Source: Mallotus nudiflorus
Taxonomy: Eukaryota; Streptophyta; Magnoliopsida; Malpighiales; Euphorbiaceae
DNA: 64,000 bases
Assembly: GCA_947683625.1 (NCBI GenBank)
Contig: CANTUR010000644.1
Coordinates: forward strand, 1,601,501-1,665,500
Direction of reading: 5' to 3'
Shown piece by piece: positions 11,030-23,331 of this stretch. Numbering within the stretch: position 1 is the first letter of the stretch; each line of letters opens with the position of its first letter. The notes under the pieces were generated by a model, which had not been told where the DNA came from, ran no database searches, and worked only from the letters and a program-made list of their open reading frames with translations. A program made the translations under genes and the position numbers.

Positions 11030-11925
11030 TGGCAAACGACATAAAAGTATCCACATCAGCGTCAACAACTTCTTCATCTTCAATTTTGGCAAGAAATGCT
11101 ATGACAAATGCTAGATTTGCAATGGAGATTTTTAATGGCACTGGTCATTTTGGCATGTGGCAAAGTGAGGTTCTAGATGCCCTTTTTTAGCAGGGTTTAG
11201 ACATTGCTATTGAACGAGAGAAACTAGATGATGTTGAAGAGAAAGAATGGAAGGTGATCAATAGATTGGCATGTGGTACAATTCAATCTTGTCTTTCTAA
11301 AGAGCAGAAGTATGCATTTTCTAAAGAAACTTCTACAAGTAAATTATGGAAGGCACTAGAGGAGAAATTCTTGAAGAAAAGCAGTCAGAAAAAACTCTAT
11401 ATGAAAAAGAGATTGTTTCGCTTCAATTATGTTCCAAGTGCCACAATGAATGATCATATTACTAGCTTTAATCAGTTGGTAACTGATTTGATGAATATGG
11501 ATGTGACTTTTAATAATGAAGATCTAGCTCTGATGTTGGTGGGATCACTTCCTGATGAGTTTAAGTATCTTGAAACTACTCTACTTCATGGGAAGGTTGT
11601 TGTGTCTTTAAGTGAAGTAACTACAACCTTGTATAGTTATGAATAGCGAAAGAAAGAAAAGTAAGAAAATACAAGTGTTGAAGAAGAAGCTCTTGTTGTC
11701 AGAGGCCGTTCACAGAGCAAGAATAAAGGAAGGAGAGAGAGATCAAAGTCAAAGTCCAAACTGAGCAAAGATCAATATGCCTTTTGTCAAGAAAAAGGGC
11801 ATTAGAAGCAAGATTGTCCCAAGCTAAAGGATAAAGGCAAACCTGGAAAGGGAAATGTTGTCTCAAATTCAAATGTAGCTGAGTGTAATGATGCAGATTC
11901 AGATCTTTCAATTGTTGCTACACCA
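11030..11925 (+). pseudogene. RT3 gag with decayed zinc knuckle
   Basis: The reading starts near 11030 (MANDIKVS). It passes a stop after LF (11188-11190, family Gln) and continues in 11254-11646 with KLWKALEEKFLKKS, RLFRFNYVPSATM and LALMLVGSLPDEFKYLE, typical of copia gag. Stops follow at 11644-11646 and 11662-11664, both where relatives have Gln. The zinc knuckle near 11775-11820 reads YAFCQEKGH-stop-KQDC. Its first Cys is Tyr and a Trp position is a stop, both fitting G-to-A changes. The coat protein is therefore truncated. Confidence 0.88.
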
Positions 11926-11937
11926 TCAACCAGCTGC

Positions 11938-13100
11938 TTGAGTGCATGGTTACTAGATTCAGTTTATAGTCATCGTATGACTTCCAAACAAGAATGGTTC
12001 TTTAACTTTATAGAACTAAAAGGTGGAGTTGTTTACACAGTAAATAATGCCCCTTTTAACACATATGGGATTGGTTCAGTTTGCTTGAGCAATAAGGATG
12101 GATCAATCATAACCTTAACAGGTGTTTATTATGTGCCGAATTTGATGAGGAATCTCATTTTTATGGGAACCTTAGAGTCAAAAGGTTTCAAAGTAAGGGT
12201 GAAAGATGGGATAATAAGAATAATCTCTGGTGTACTTATGATAATGAAGGGGATTCGAAAAAGAAATAATGTGTATTACTTTTTGGGTAGTACAATTATT
12301 GGGACAGCAGCAGCGGTTGCTTTTATTGATGATCAAGAGTCAGAAGCAACCAGGTTATGGCATATGCACTTGGGGCATGCTGGAGAAAAATCCTTGAAAT
12401 TGCTGATAGATCAAGGATTATTGAAAGGAGCTCGGGCTTAAAAATTGGATTTTTATGAGTATTTCATTAAAGGGAAGAAGACGAAGGATGAAGTGCTATG
12501 GATTTTCCTTAAATGGAAAAAGATGGTGGAGACTTAAACAAGCAGAAAAGTTAAATGTCTCCACATAGACAATGGTGGAGAGTTAAAAAATGATCCATTT
12601 TTGAAAGTTTGTGAAGATGAAGGTGCTGTCAGACACTTCACCGTCAAATATACACCATATTAAAATGGGGTGGCAGAGCGAATGAATCAGACATTGTTGG
12701 AGAAGGTTCAGTGTATGTTGTCCAATGCTAGGTTGGGCAAAGCATTTTAGGCTGAGGCTGTAGTATATGCTTGTTACCTTGTCAACCGCCTACCATTGAC
12801 TACTATTAGTGGTAAAATGCCATTGGAAAAATGGTTTGGAAAACCTGCTACAAATTATAATTCCTTACATTTGTTTGATTCCACTACATATTACTATGTT
12901 AAGGAGTCAAAGCTGGATCCAAGAGCAAAAAAGGCAATCTTTATAGGGATTAATTTTGGTGTAAAAGGCTATCATCTTTGGTGTCTAGAAACAAAGAAAT
13001 TAATCTTCAGCAGGGATGTTACCTTTAATGAATCTACTATATTGAGAAAGGTAACTTTAGAACAAATGGAGCAGAAAGATGGTACTCCCAAACAGGTGGA
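11938..13100 (+). pseudogene. RT3 protease and integrase, internal deletion
   Basis: The protease reads AWLLDSVYSHRMTS; the D-S-A/G triplet is D-S-V. The GAG-pre-integrase motif LWHMHLGH is at 12355. After LDFYEYFIKGKKTKDEV (about 12445-12500) the sequence jumps from the zinc-motif region straight to the middle of the core. About 50 residues containing the first catalytic Asp (DVWGP) are missing. The second Asp (HIDNGGE, 12568-12570) and the Glu (NGVAERMN, 12676-12678) remain, 35 residues apart. At least four stops occur, at positions where relatives carry Gln or Trp. Confidence 0.87.
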
Positions 13101-14870
13101 GTTTAATGGTAATAGAATTGTCCCAGCCAATGTAGAAAGTGATGATGACTCTCCTCTGATAAAAGAAAAGTCAAATGAAGAAGTGGTTCAAATCCAAGAG
13201 CCTTCACAACAACATGAATCAATTGGATTAAGGAAGGGGAAGAGGGCCATTAGACAACCTGCTCGCTATGCTGATATGGTCTGTTCTGCATCACCAATTA
13301 CAATGGATGATGTTCCTGCCACTTATAATGAAGCAGTCCAAAGTTCAGAATATGAAAAGTGGAGGATTGCCATGAATGAAGAAATGCAGTCCCTTCAAAA
13401 GAATCAGACATGAAAACTAGCTAGTTTTTTGAAGGGAAAGAAGCCAATTGGGTGCAAATGGGTATATGCAAAGAAAAATGGATTTCTTGACAAGGATAAT
13501 GTTTGCTATAAAGCAAGATTGGTAGCTAAAGGCTATGCAAAAATGGAGGGAATTGATTATAGTGAAGTATTTTCTCCAGTTGTAAAACATTCCTCCATCA
13601 GAATTTTATTGACTTTGGTAGCACAGTTGGATTTAGAACTAGTTCAGATGGATGTAAAAACTACATTTTTACATGGATACTTGGATGAGGAAATCTACAT
13701 GACTCAGCCAGATGGATTCAAAGTTGCTAGTAGAGAAAAGATGGTTTGCAAATTAGAAAAATCATTGTATGGATTGAAGCAATCTCTGAGGTAGTGGAAC
13801 AAATGATTTAACAAGTTTATGATAGGGCAAAAGTACATGAGAAGCAAATATGATCATTATATGTATTTGCACAAGCTACAAGATGGATCCTATATATATC
13901 TTTTTCTTTATATTGATAATATGCTGATAGCTTTTGGGAGTTAGATAGAGATTGAGAAATTGAAGACTCAATTGAACATGGAGTTTGAGATAAAGGATCT
14001 TAGTGAAGCAAAGAAGATTCTTGACATGGAAATATCTAGAGATAGGAAATTAGGTAGGCTTTGTTTGTCTCAGAAAGAATATCTGAGGAAGGTACTAAAG
14101 CGTTTTGGCATGAATGAAAAGTCAAAACCAGTTAGTACACCACTCATTTCAAGCTTAGTGAATCCATGTCACCAAAGAATGATAGAAAATAGGAATACAT
14201 GTTAAAAGTACCATATGTAAGTGCTGTTGGTAGCTTAATGCATGCAATGGTATGTATGAGGCTAGATATTTCACAAATAGTTGGGGTTATGAGTAGGTAC
14301 ATGCATAATCCTAGAGAGGAGCATTGGCAAACTGTAAAATGGATTTTATGGTATATTTTTGAACACCGTAGATATTGGTTTGGTATTTCAATAGGATAGG
14401 CAAGATGGTTAGTGTGTAGTTAGGTATTGTGATTCTGACTATGTTGGTGATTTGGATAAGCATCAATCAGCTACTGGTTATGTGGAAAGGCACCAGTTAG
14501 TTGGAAGTCTACCTTACAGTCAACAGTCGCTTTATCTACTGCAGAGGCAGAGTATATGGCAATTACAGAGGCTATAAAGGAGGTAATTTGGCATCAACAG
14601 TTGCTTAGTGAACTGGGAATGGAGCATAAGCACATCAAAGTGCATTGTGACAGTCAGAGTGCTATTCATTTAGCAAAGAACCAGGTTTATCATGCAAGGA
14701 TGAAGCATATCGATGTTCGATATCACTTTATACGGGAGATTTTGGAAGAAGGTGGAGTCATAATCCAAAAGATTCGAACTACTGAGAACATTGTTGATAT
14801 GATGACAAAAGTGGTAACTGTAATTAAGTTTAAACATTGTTTAGACTTGATCAATATTGTTATAAATTAA
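13100..14870 (+). pseudogene. RT3 reverse transcriptase and RNase H, YVDD changed to YIDN
   Basis: RT starts within EAVQSSEYEKWRIAMNEEM (near 13330) and runs through CKWVYAKK, LVAKGYAKMEGIDY and LVQMDVKTTFLHG. It meets a stop at 13792-13794 (family Gln). The catalytic box YVDD reads YIDN at 13909-13920, losing one of two metal-binding Asp. RNase H follows (LMHAMVCMRLDISQ at 14235; STAEAEYMAITEA near 14540) and ends with VDMMTKVV near 14810. The element cannot have copied itself in this state. Confidence 0.9.
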
Positions 14871-14932
14871 AAGATGAAATTTGCAGATACTACTGAAGGT
14901 TGGATTTATGAGAGAATTGTATAGGACTTTGC

Positions 14933-14945
14933 CAAGGTGGAGATT
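14933..14945 (+). other. RT3 polypurine tract
   Basis: CAAGGTGGAGATT directly before the 3' LTR. Confidence 0.85.
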
Positions 14946-15440
14946 TATTATTTTGGCAAAATTCCACTTTAGGATTTTGTAAGAATATGGAGGAGTCCTT
15001 TGCCTATAAAAGGACTCCTCCCCCCTTTAGTTAATATCATTCCAAAATTTCCTCTCCTATATATTTAGGCAATTGTATTCTTTCTCTCTTTTGTAATATT
15101 TCCTCATTCAGTGAAATATTATTTTGGTAGTGTTCGAGGATATAGTCATAATTGGCCAAACCTTGTTAAATTTTGGTGTTCTCTTTTATATCAATTTAAT
15201 AGCTATTGTCGGGTATAGTTGTTGTTAATTATTGTATTATTAAAATTATTTGGCTTGGTAAAATTCTGTCTAAGGAGAGTGCTTTTTAAGTGAGACCATT
15301 GTGACCCCTCCACTCTTTCCTGGGAATATACCTTGGGGTGATTTTTAGTACAATCATTTACACTCTAGTCACCTATGCAATAGTTCTCAAGGTGATTTTT
15401 TTTGTTATTATTGATGGAAATTAACCTGAATTCCACAACA
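14946..15440 (+). repeat. RT3 3' LTR
   Basis: 495 bp, TATTATTTTGGC to CCACAACA. The TATA hairpin is at 14989-15021. Followed by the GCTGA target copy. Confidence 0.95.
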
Positions 15441-15445
15441 GCTGA

Positions 15446-16260
15446 TCATATAGAAAGTATAGTCGAACCTGCCATAGCCTTGACACCTTATAATCAACCA
15501 AACCCAACATACATTCAGTGGTTCCGACGAGATCAATTAGTGTTAAGTTAGATCATTGGTTCCATCTTTGAGGCTTTTATTCTATAAATTATCTGTGCTC
15601 ATACTGCTAAAACAACTTGGTAAAAATTGGCAACCACCTATTCTTTTGGTTCTCTAGCATAAGCACACACCATTAAAGCTCATTTCTTCAAACTAACCAA
15701 GTATGCTACTGAGACAATTTCTTAATATATATAGAAAGCTATGGCAATGTTTGATCAGTTGAGTTTCTTGAATAGTCTGGTGACAGAATCTATTTTAATT
15801 CAGGTAATAATTAATGGTTTGGATTCATCTTATTGTCCCTTCGTGCATTTCATTCAACAATGCCAAGATGATATTTCTTATAATGAAATTTATGGCCTTC
15901 TTTTATGTGAAGAAGAAGATATCAAAGCTGATAATACTATAAAAAAAAATTAGAACTACCCACTACCTTTTACAATTCATCAACTATCAATTATGGTGTA
16001 CATTTCCAATTTAGCATAAGAAGGACGATCACAATAAGGAGGACATGGATTCCAAGGTCATAGAGGTTGGTAGTCCAGACCTTCGACATTTTTTTCCATC
16101 TAATGTTGATTATTCACATATGTAAGTCATAATTGCTTTGGATATGGCCATATAGCACCCCAGTGCCCATCTCCAAAATCATCCCACTCCAAAACCCAAC
16201 CTTCTCCTGGATCGACATCGTATCTTGTCGTAACCACTCACCCTGTTTCTTCTCTATAGC
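15446..16260 (+). pseudogene. RT2 gag, second part
   Basis: Resumes HIESIVEPAIALTPYN in the frame left at 10398, continues TYIQWFRRDQLVLS, then 15741-15953 (MAMFDQLSFLNSLVTES, INGLDSSYCPFVHFIQ), the copia gag UBN2-like region. Stops are frequent. No intact zinc knuckle was seen. Confidence 0.82.
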
Positions 16261-16261
16261 C

Positions 16262-17510
16262 ATGGATTCTAGACTCATGTGTAACATATCATTTAATGCC
16301 TGAATTAGAAAATCTAACAATTCATTCTAATTATCATGGCTTGGATGATGTTAAAATTGGCAATGGTAATTCCATCTCTATCTCTTATGTTGGTTCATCT
16401 GTTATGAATTCTCAAAATCATTCTTTTCTTTTTAATAAATTCTCCATGTTCCACATTCTTGTTGCAATTTATTATCTATTTATTCTTTCACTTTTGCTAA
16501 CAGTGTTTCTATGAAAATTTTTCTACTAACTTTTTTGTCAAGGATATCCACACGAAGGCGGTTTTACATACAAGGTAGAATGACAAAGGATTATATCCCA
16601 TATTTCTTCACCCAAAACCATTAAGGGCTGATTCACCTACTGCACATCTTGCTTCCTTAACTGATTATCATAATATTCTTGGTCATTCGCATCTTCCTAC
16701 CATTAGGTGTCTCTTCGTCAGTCAAATATTTCTTTTCATGATAATAATGTACACTCTTGTCATGCTTGTAATATAAGTAAGAGTCATAAACTTCCTTTTT
16801 CATTATCTTAGACTATTACTTCTGCAGCTCTTGAATTAATTTCTTCTGATGTTTAGAGACTTACTCCTATCACTTCCCTTGATAATTATCATTATTATGT
16901 TATTTTTTATGATCATTTTAGTAAATATTATAGGTTATTTTTTTTGAGAAATAAATTTGAAGTTCTTAGCACTTTCATAAATTTTTGATACTTGGTTGAA
17001 AAATTTTTCAATTGTCCAATTAAGTCTTTCCAATATGATTGGGGAGGCAAATTTCAGGCTCTCACTAAATATCTCCTTGACAATGGCATTTCTTAAAGAA
17101 TATCGTGTCTAAAAACCCCAGAACAAAATGGAGTCATTGAATGAAAACACAGACACCTTACTGAAACTGCTTTTGCATTATTGCACCATTCTTATGTCCT
17201 TTACAAATATTGGACATATGCTTATAACATTGCCTTGTACATCATTAACTGACTACCCACCCGAGTCCTAGACAATATTTCTCCTTTTCAAAAACTTTTT
17301 AGTTCAGCTCGTAACTATACATTCATGCATACTTTCAGTTGCCTATGTTACTTATGGTTAAGGCTATACAGTAAAAATAAATTCCCTCCACTATCTCAAA
17401 AGTGTGTTTTCATGGGTTATAGTAAAGTCCGCAAGGGTTATATTTGTTTTGATTTTAATTCTTCAATTTTTTTTGTCTCACATTATGTTTTATTTTTTGA
17501 ATAGGAATTC
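16262..17510 (+). pseudogene. RT2 protease and integrase
   Basis: The protease reads WILDSCVTYHLMPE. The catalytic triplet D-S-G is D-S-C at 16272-16280, probably inactivating. The pre-integrase region is poorly preserved. The integrase core keeps Asp (SSDV, 16848-16850), Asp (QYDWGG, 17037-17039) and Glu (GVIE, 17139-17141). Stops occur right after the first Asp, in the core and after the Glu. The C-terminal part reads YSKVRKGYICFD near 17420. Confidence 0.83.
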
Positions 17511-17559
17511 TAATTCTCCAGTTTACCACAGTCTGCATATGAACTTCAAGAGTCCATGC

Positions 17560-19400
17560 CTATAACAATTTCCATTCCTATCCAAAATTTTATCCTTACC
17601 AATATTTCTCCTTATCCGATCCAACCTCTAGCACCTTAAACACTATCTCATCTCCTAATCCCATATCAACCTCATCTCCATAGAGCCCAACTTTACCTTC
17701 TAACACTGAATGCTCATCCACTCCTCAACCATCACCAAACTCCATTCCTACCTCCACTTCTCGAGCCCTACCCTTTATTGTTGACTTATCCAATTATCCT
17801 CCACCTCTTAATCCAGGAAAAACACATCCTATGGTTACTTGTTCACAAACTAACTTTCTGAAACCTAAAGCACTTATCTCTAAGACTTCTCCTCAACATG
17901 AACCATACACCTACAAACAAGCCTCCTAATTTATCGAATGGCAAGAACCTATGTCCAAGGAGTACAATGCTTTGATCAAGAATCACACTTGGGATTTAGT
18001 ACCTCCTTACTCTAGTCAAAATCCTCTCGGCAACAAGTGGGTTTATCGAATTGAAAGAAATAAGGATGGTTCTATTAAGCAATACAAGGCAAGGTTTGCC
18101 AAAGGATTCTATTAATGACCAGGCATTAATTTTAATGAGACCTTCAGTCCTGTCATTCTCCCTGCTACGATTTGGTTGATCCTTTCTATTACAGTGTCTT
18201 CAGGATGGACATGTAAACAACTCGATGTAACCAATGCTCCTCCATGGAACTTTTGATGAGGATGTTTTTCTGTCCCAATCATAAGGTTTTGTACATCCTC
18301 ACTTTCTGTAGTATGTTTGTAAATTAAGGAAGTTAATATATGGATTGAAACATGCACCTCACCAATGGACACTCAAGTGTTACAGTCAATCGGTTTTCAA
18401 GACTCTCAAATCGACACTTCCTTATTTTACTCTATTAAAGGTAACATTAAAATTTATTATTTGCTTTACATTGATGATCTCTTGCTCACCAGTAATGACA
18501 ATAATTTTATATTCACAGTTATTGCTTCTCTTCAAAGACATTTTCCAATCAAAGACCTTAGCCAACTTAATTATTTTTTGGTCTTGGAAGCTACGTGGAG
18601 TTCTGATGGTCTTTTCCTCACCCATTCAAAGTACTTCAGTGAGTTATTGGAGCGGGCCAACATGTCTAATGCAAATCCAATAAGCACTCCCATATGTACT
18701 GAGCAATCTTTAGTTTCCATAGGTAGTCGCTTTGATAATCCCACATTATATCGCAACCTAGTTGGTGGTCTTCAATATGTCTATTTAACTCGGCCAGGCA
18801 TTACTTTTTTGGTTAATCGTGTTTCTCAATATATGCATAGCCCTACAACTTATTATTGGATAGCATTGAAGTGTATCTTATGCTATCTTCAAGGTACTCA
18901 ACATTATGGGTTGTTCATTCATCGATCAAGTTTACAATTGATTTCTACATATAATGATGTTAATTAGGGCAGCTCCAAGGATGACAAAAAATCAAACACT
19001 GGGTATGCCATTCTTGTTCATTCTAATTTAATCACTTGGGGCTTTAGAAAGCAACGTACGGTTGCTCGTTCTTCCACTGAAGCTGAGTATAGGGCAATTG
19101 CAACAACAGTAACTAAATTACATTGGCTTTTTATCTCTCATGCATGAGTTACAATTGTCTATCTTGTGACCTCCCATCCTTTGGTATGACAATTTAAGTG
19201 CCACATATCTCACTGCCACCTTAATTTTTCACTCTCCCTCAAAGCACTTGGAAATTGATTTCCATTTTATTCATGACAAGGTTAAAACAATGAACTTTCA
19301 ATTCACTATCTATCTACCAAGGACTACCTAGCTGATTTTCTTACTAAGAGTCTTGCCAAATCGTCTTTCAACCACTTTAAGTACAAGTTTTCGGTTTGCC
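17560..19400 (+). pseudogene. RT2 reverse transcriptase and RNase H
   Basis: A Pro/Ser/Thr-rich linker (17600-17860) precedes RT: EWQEPMSKEYNALIKNHTW (17936), NKWVYRIERN, then a broken KARF segment. 18365-18967 is an open stretch of 200 codons with YIDD intact (18467-18478), LSQLNYFLVLEA and the start of RNase H. RNase H continues in another frame with RSSTEAEYRAIAT (19070) and ADFLTKSL (19335). Frameshifts near 18110, 18240 and 18967 break it. Confidence 0.88.
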
Positions 19401-19415
19401 AAGCTCCCCTACAAC

Positions 19416-19426
19416 TTATGGGAGGC
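19416..19426 (+). other. RT2 polypurine tract
   Basis: TTATGGGAGGC immediately before the 3' LTR. Confidence 0.85.
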
Positions 19427-19597
19427 TGATAGGATAATCTAAAACCATAACTATTGTATTTTCCTTATAACTTGTGTTAGCATAGAACTTTACTCTTATA
19501 TAACTTCTTATCCCTTCACAACACTTGTATTATATATTTTACTGAATGAACGACAACAATATATGCTAGTTTTCTGCTCAACACCTTAACGTCTTTA
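19427..19597 (+). repeat. RT2 3' LTR
   Basis: 171 bp, TGATAGGATAATC to GTCTTTA; partner of 9995-10165. Confidence 0.9.
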
Positions 19598-19602
19598 TAT
19601 TT

Positions 19603-20082
19603 TTCTTAAGCAAATTTTTTATTTCAAAAGATATAAGTACTAAGAAAGGTTCGCTACTTTATGGAATTTACCGAAATTAAACTCTAGAATAATTAAAATA
19701 TCAAAAAAATTTATTTCAAAAGTAAAAAGCAAGTTCAAACTTCATTAAATTTATAAATATATATTTTTTTCAATACTAAAAAAATAATTATCGCTCTCAG
19801 CACCAATTCTCATCACACTTCAAAGGCTTATTTAATAATAATGAAATATTATTATAATTAAATTAACATTCACTTGAGTCAACTAACTTCAATAATATAT
19901 TAGCAATTATATATTATTAATCTAGAACAAAATTAAATTAAATTAAATTAAATTATTTTATTTTTCATGTTGTACTTGAAAAATAATTTGATTGTCAATA
20001 GCACTTCAAAAAATACATTAATTTTGTAGATGAACAAAATATAATAATGATTAAGTCAAGTACAACATTAATTTATATATGT
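19603..20082. other. AT-rich spacer without gene
   Basis: Very AT-rich; holds a short AATTA run near 19930-19955. I see no coding relic or element terminus between RT2 and the solo LTR. Confidence 0.6.
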
Positions 20083-20087
20083 GCCTT

Positions 20088-23000
20088 TGTCATGACCCTA
20101 AACAGGGGCCATGACCGACGCTAGGGAACGAGAATTCTTTCGAATCCGAAACCCGTAGCAAGCCTAAAAATAAAATAAAACATGCAATAGTAATAATAAT
20201 AACACAATTAAATAAAATATTATGCAGCGGAATAAAATCATAAATTTCAAAATAATATTTCCACCAAATGAGATTAAATCAAATCCTCATCTCATATATA
20301 TAAATAAACTCTTTAATACAAATCTAGTTCAAATTCTTAAAATACATAACTCACACAAATATAATACATAAAACCCACAATTTATTTACAATTACTGCAG
20401 TGTCTAGATTATAAAAATAAAACTCAAGATTCAAATAAGCAGTTTACATAAAGAAGCTGGGGCGGAAGAAATCCGGCATACAGGCCTGCTACTGAGGTCT
20501 GAAGACAATGACTCTCCTGAAAAATAGTCAACGGAGGGGAGTTAGACCTCACTGAGTGAATCACTATAATATATATACATGCATACTAAATGATAATGCA
20601 TACAATCAAAAGTATATATATCTAATAAGTATATATATACAAGCAAATACACGCAGATGCAATAAAATCATTTTATATATATTTATTGAAAATCACAGTT
20701 TATGAAGGATCAAATAGAACCCTAGAATATTACGACCTCAAACAGTGTTAGACAACACTCTAGCCACACAGGCTCACTTATTCCAAAATATATTCACTTG
20801 ATCCATTTGGATAGTAGACTGGCCTCGAGACGCTAAGTCAACCGAGCTCCAGCAATCACACTCCCACATCATATCATACATCAGACAAATCAAATCCAAT
20901 TAATATCCTCAAACTGGTTAGTAATATAGCCTAAATGCTATAAGCGTACCGGTATGTACTCGGTCCTAGTGCTGCCCACTAGGTAGCACGTTCTATTGAT
21001 ATCCTTCATTAAAATATAAAGCATACATTCTTAAAAATAAATGATGCATGAACTTAAATAAAATAGCAACATAAACCATATATATACTAAAAATATACCA
21101 AAAGTAAACCAGGTATATTTTGAGTATATATACGTCAAAGAAATCCAAATAGATTATGAAATAAACTAGAAATATATTCAAAAACATTTTAAACCTAATT
21201 TATTAGCAAAACATGCATATAATTTGAAAATATACCAAATGAATTATTTATGCTTAATTAATCAAAATAAAACATATATTTCTAAATCATGCACCCTAAA
21301 GCATATATATAGAGAATAGTAACTCACACTTAGTGCGCTCCTCGAGATAGGTCCGACGGGCCTAGTCCACTAGGCCTCGGTCTCGGTGCAACTAACAAAC
21401 AATAAATAACAGACATTAGAATAAACCTAATAGAAAACCCTAGAAACTCTCTAGAATATTAGACACAGAATCAGAATCAAGGTTCGACCGGATATCACAT
21501 TTTACGAGAATTCTACCAAAAATCCAGCAGAACCTCCCCTGTAAAATGGACATCTCTCTACTCAAAGAGTAGAACCAGCCCTGTAAGGAAATGCACTTTG
21601 AAAAATAGACACAGAAACACAACCACAACCCCTTAGTTGGACTCCAAACTACAGTCTACCGATCGGGGTCCACAAATACAGAACAATATAAAAATACCAA
21701 AAATGCCCTTATATCATAGAAATACATTTTATAAGTAGAAATTACGTAATTAACCCTAAAACACAGTAAAAACCGATAAAAATTCATTTTATTTAGAAAA
21801 ATCGTATATTATATATATAATTGAAAATAATTCATGAAAAATAGTTTTAATGAATTAAAAATACTAAATAATTTGTAGAAATCATTCTTATACCTTAAAT
21901 AACTATTAAAACCAATTTAATTGCATTTGTAGTCAATTTAGGGTAAAATTATCAAAATACCCCTATATATATAAATATACTAAAATTACTCCAAAAATTC
22001 ACCAAAAATAATATAATTATCAAAAATTAATTTTATCAACATATTTATAAATAATATCAATAATTAAACTCAATTAACTAATTAATTTCAATTAAAAAAA
22101 CAATTAACCTAATTTTTCAAAATTACATAAACCTAAACAAATTCAAAATAAATACATAGAAATTCATAAAAATTCAAAATAAATTCCTATAATTCATTTA
22201 AACACCTATATTTATCATAAAACACAATTTCATAATTTATTTAATTAATTTTCGAAAATTAGAAAATAATATTAAAATATTCAAAAATACCCAAAAATCA
22301 AAATAATCTCCAAAAATTCTAAAAAAATTCACACATGTATATTGAGCTACTAGGATCAACATTTGTTAAGGTACTTTTCATGAATCAATCAATTATAAGT
22401 TCAAAAAACTCAAGAAGCTAAAATGGCCGAATTGAAGATTTAGCTCAAACCTCTTCAACCACTTTTTCTCATGCCAAAAGGAGCTTAGAATAAGGACCAC
22501 TGGAGCTCAAGGAGTCGATGAAGACCGGCGGTGTGCGAAATGGTGGCCGGAATCATGGTCGACGATGAAGAGCTCAACTTGCTGCCACCGTGAATTTCGG
22601 GCGTTCTAGCGGGCTTCCGGCGGCCTGGTCACATCAGAGAGGAAGAGGAAGGAAGGGGGAGGAGGTTGGTGGCAGCTGATGGTGGCGAAGGGCGGTCCGG
22701 CGTGCTGGAACGGGAGGCGCAGTGAGGGTAGGGCGTCGGGAGAGAAGGAGAAGGAGGGAGGGGCAATTCGGTAATTTAGTAATAAATTTTGATTTTTGAC
22801 ATATAATATGTATATATATATATACTTTACACTATATATTAAAATAATATAAATTCACACACATTAAATATACACCACACATATATAATTTAATATTTTT
22901 AAAATTTAATACACTTAAAAATAATTAAATAATACTAAAACTAAAAATAATTAATAAAATATTAGGGTAATTATTTAAACCCTAATTAAATAAATAATTA

Positions 23001-23278
23001 CACATATATTCATTATTTAGTACTTTAAAAATATATATGAGTTCATGCAAGTCCGGAAATCTATTTAATATAATTAATAATAAATAATTTACGTGAAAAT
23101 TTCTCCAAAAATAGTATTCTCGGAAAAATTTTACGTAAAGCACTTAAAATAATATTCAATAATTTAAATAAGTTTTAAATACATATTAACTCGTAAAAAT
23201 ATCATAATTATATACAAAATTATTAACACTGCATATCCCGATGCAGTATTAAAATATTTAAAAAAACGGGATATTACA
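20088..23278 (-). mobile_element. S1: 3.2-kb solo LTR, Ty3 (Tekay/Del-like) type
   Basis: The unit starts TGTCATGACCC and ends GGGATATTACA on the plus strand. It is flanked by the perfect 5-bp duplication GCCTT (20083-20087 and 23279-23283). No gag or pol domain is visible inside. On the minus strand it begins TGTAATATCCCG. About 520 bases in it has a pyrimidine- and GC-rich block (22760-22500), a layout shared with S2 at 34625. A block near 21540-21560 (ATGTCCATTTTAC on the minus strand) is shared with S2. Recombination between two LTRs of one element explains a solo LTR with clean target duplication. Assignment to Tekay/Del rests on LTR length and style only. Confidence 0.85.
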
Positions 23279-23331
23279 GCCTTGCACTTCTCTTCAAAAG
23301 AAAAAATTTTCCAACAAACCAATTAAAAAAA

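Larger units (their letters stand above)
10399..15440 (+). mobile_element. RT3: Ty1/copia element nested in RT2 gag
   Basis: A complete-length 5.0-kb plus-strand element. The 495-bp LTRs at 10399-10893 and 14946-15440 show about 44 differences (9 percent, mostly transitions) and no gaps by hand alignment. The target duplication is perfect: GCTGA at 10394-10398 and 15441-15445. The primer-binding site is decayed (TTAGTATCATAGC, 10895-10907). Purine tract CAAGGTGGAGATT precedes the 3' LTR. Coding regions run gag 11030-11650, protease 11938, integrase to 13050, RT and RNase H to 14870. Catalytic residues are lost in RT and integrase. Confidence 0.95.
9995..19597 (+). mobile_element. RT2: Ty1/copia element, split by nested RT3
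   Basis: LTRs of 171 bp at 9995-10165 and 19427-19597 have equal length and about 17 differences. Primer-binding site and purine tract are present. Flanks TAATT (9990-9994) and TATTT (19598-19602) fit a decayed target duplication. Removing RT3 plus one target copy leaves about 4.56 kb, normal for copia. Domain order gag, protease, integrase, RT, RNase H can be followed from 10223 to 19400 with stops throughout. The first LTR base pair TG is TA at the 5' end and the LTR ends in TA instead of CA, so the borders are slightly uncertain. Confidence 0.92.

Noticed and set aside
22400..22760. GC-rich patch in S1 as a captured host exon
   Set aside because: S2 has a comparable patch at the same distance from its LTR start, so it is better explained as part of the LTR.
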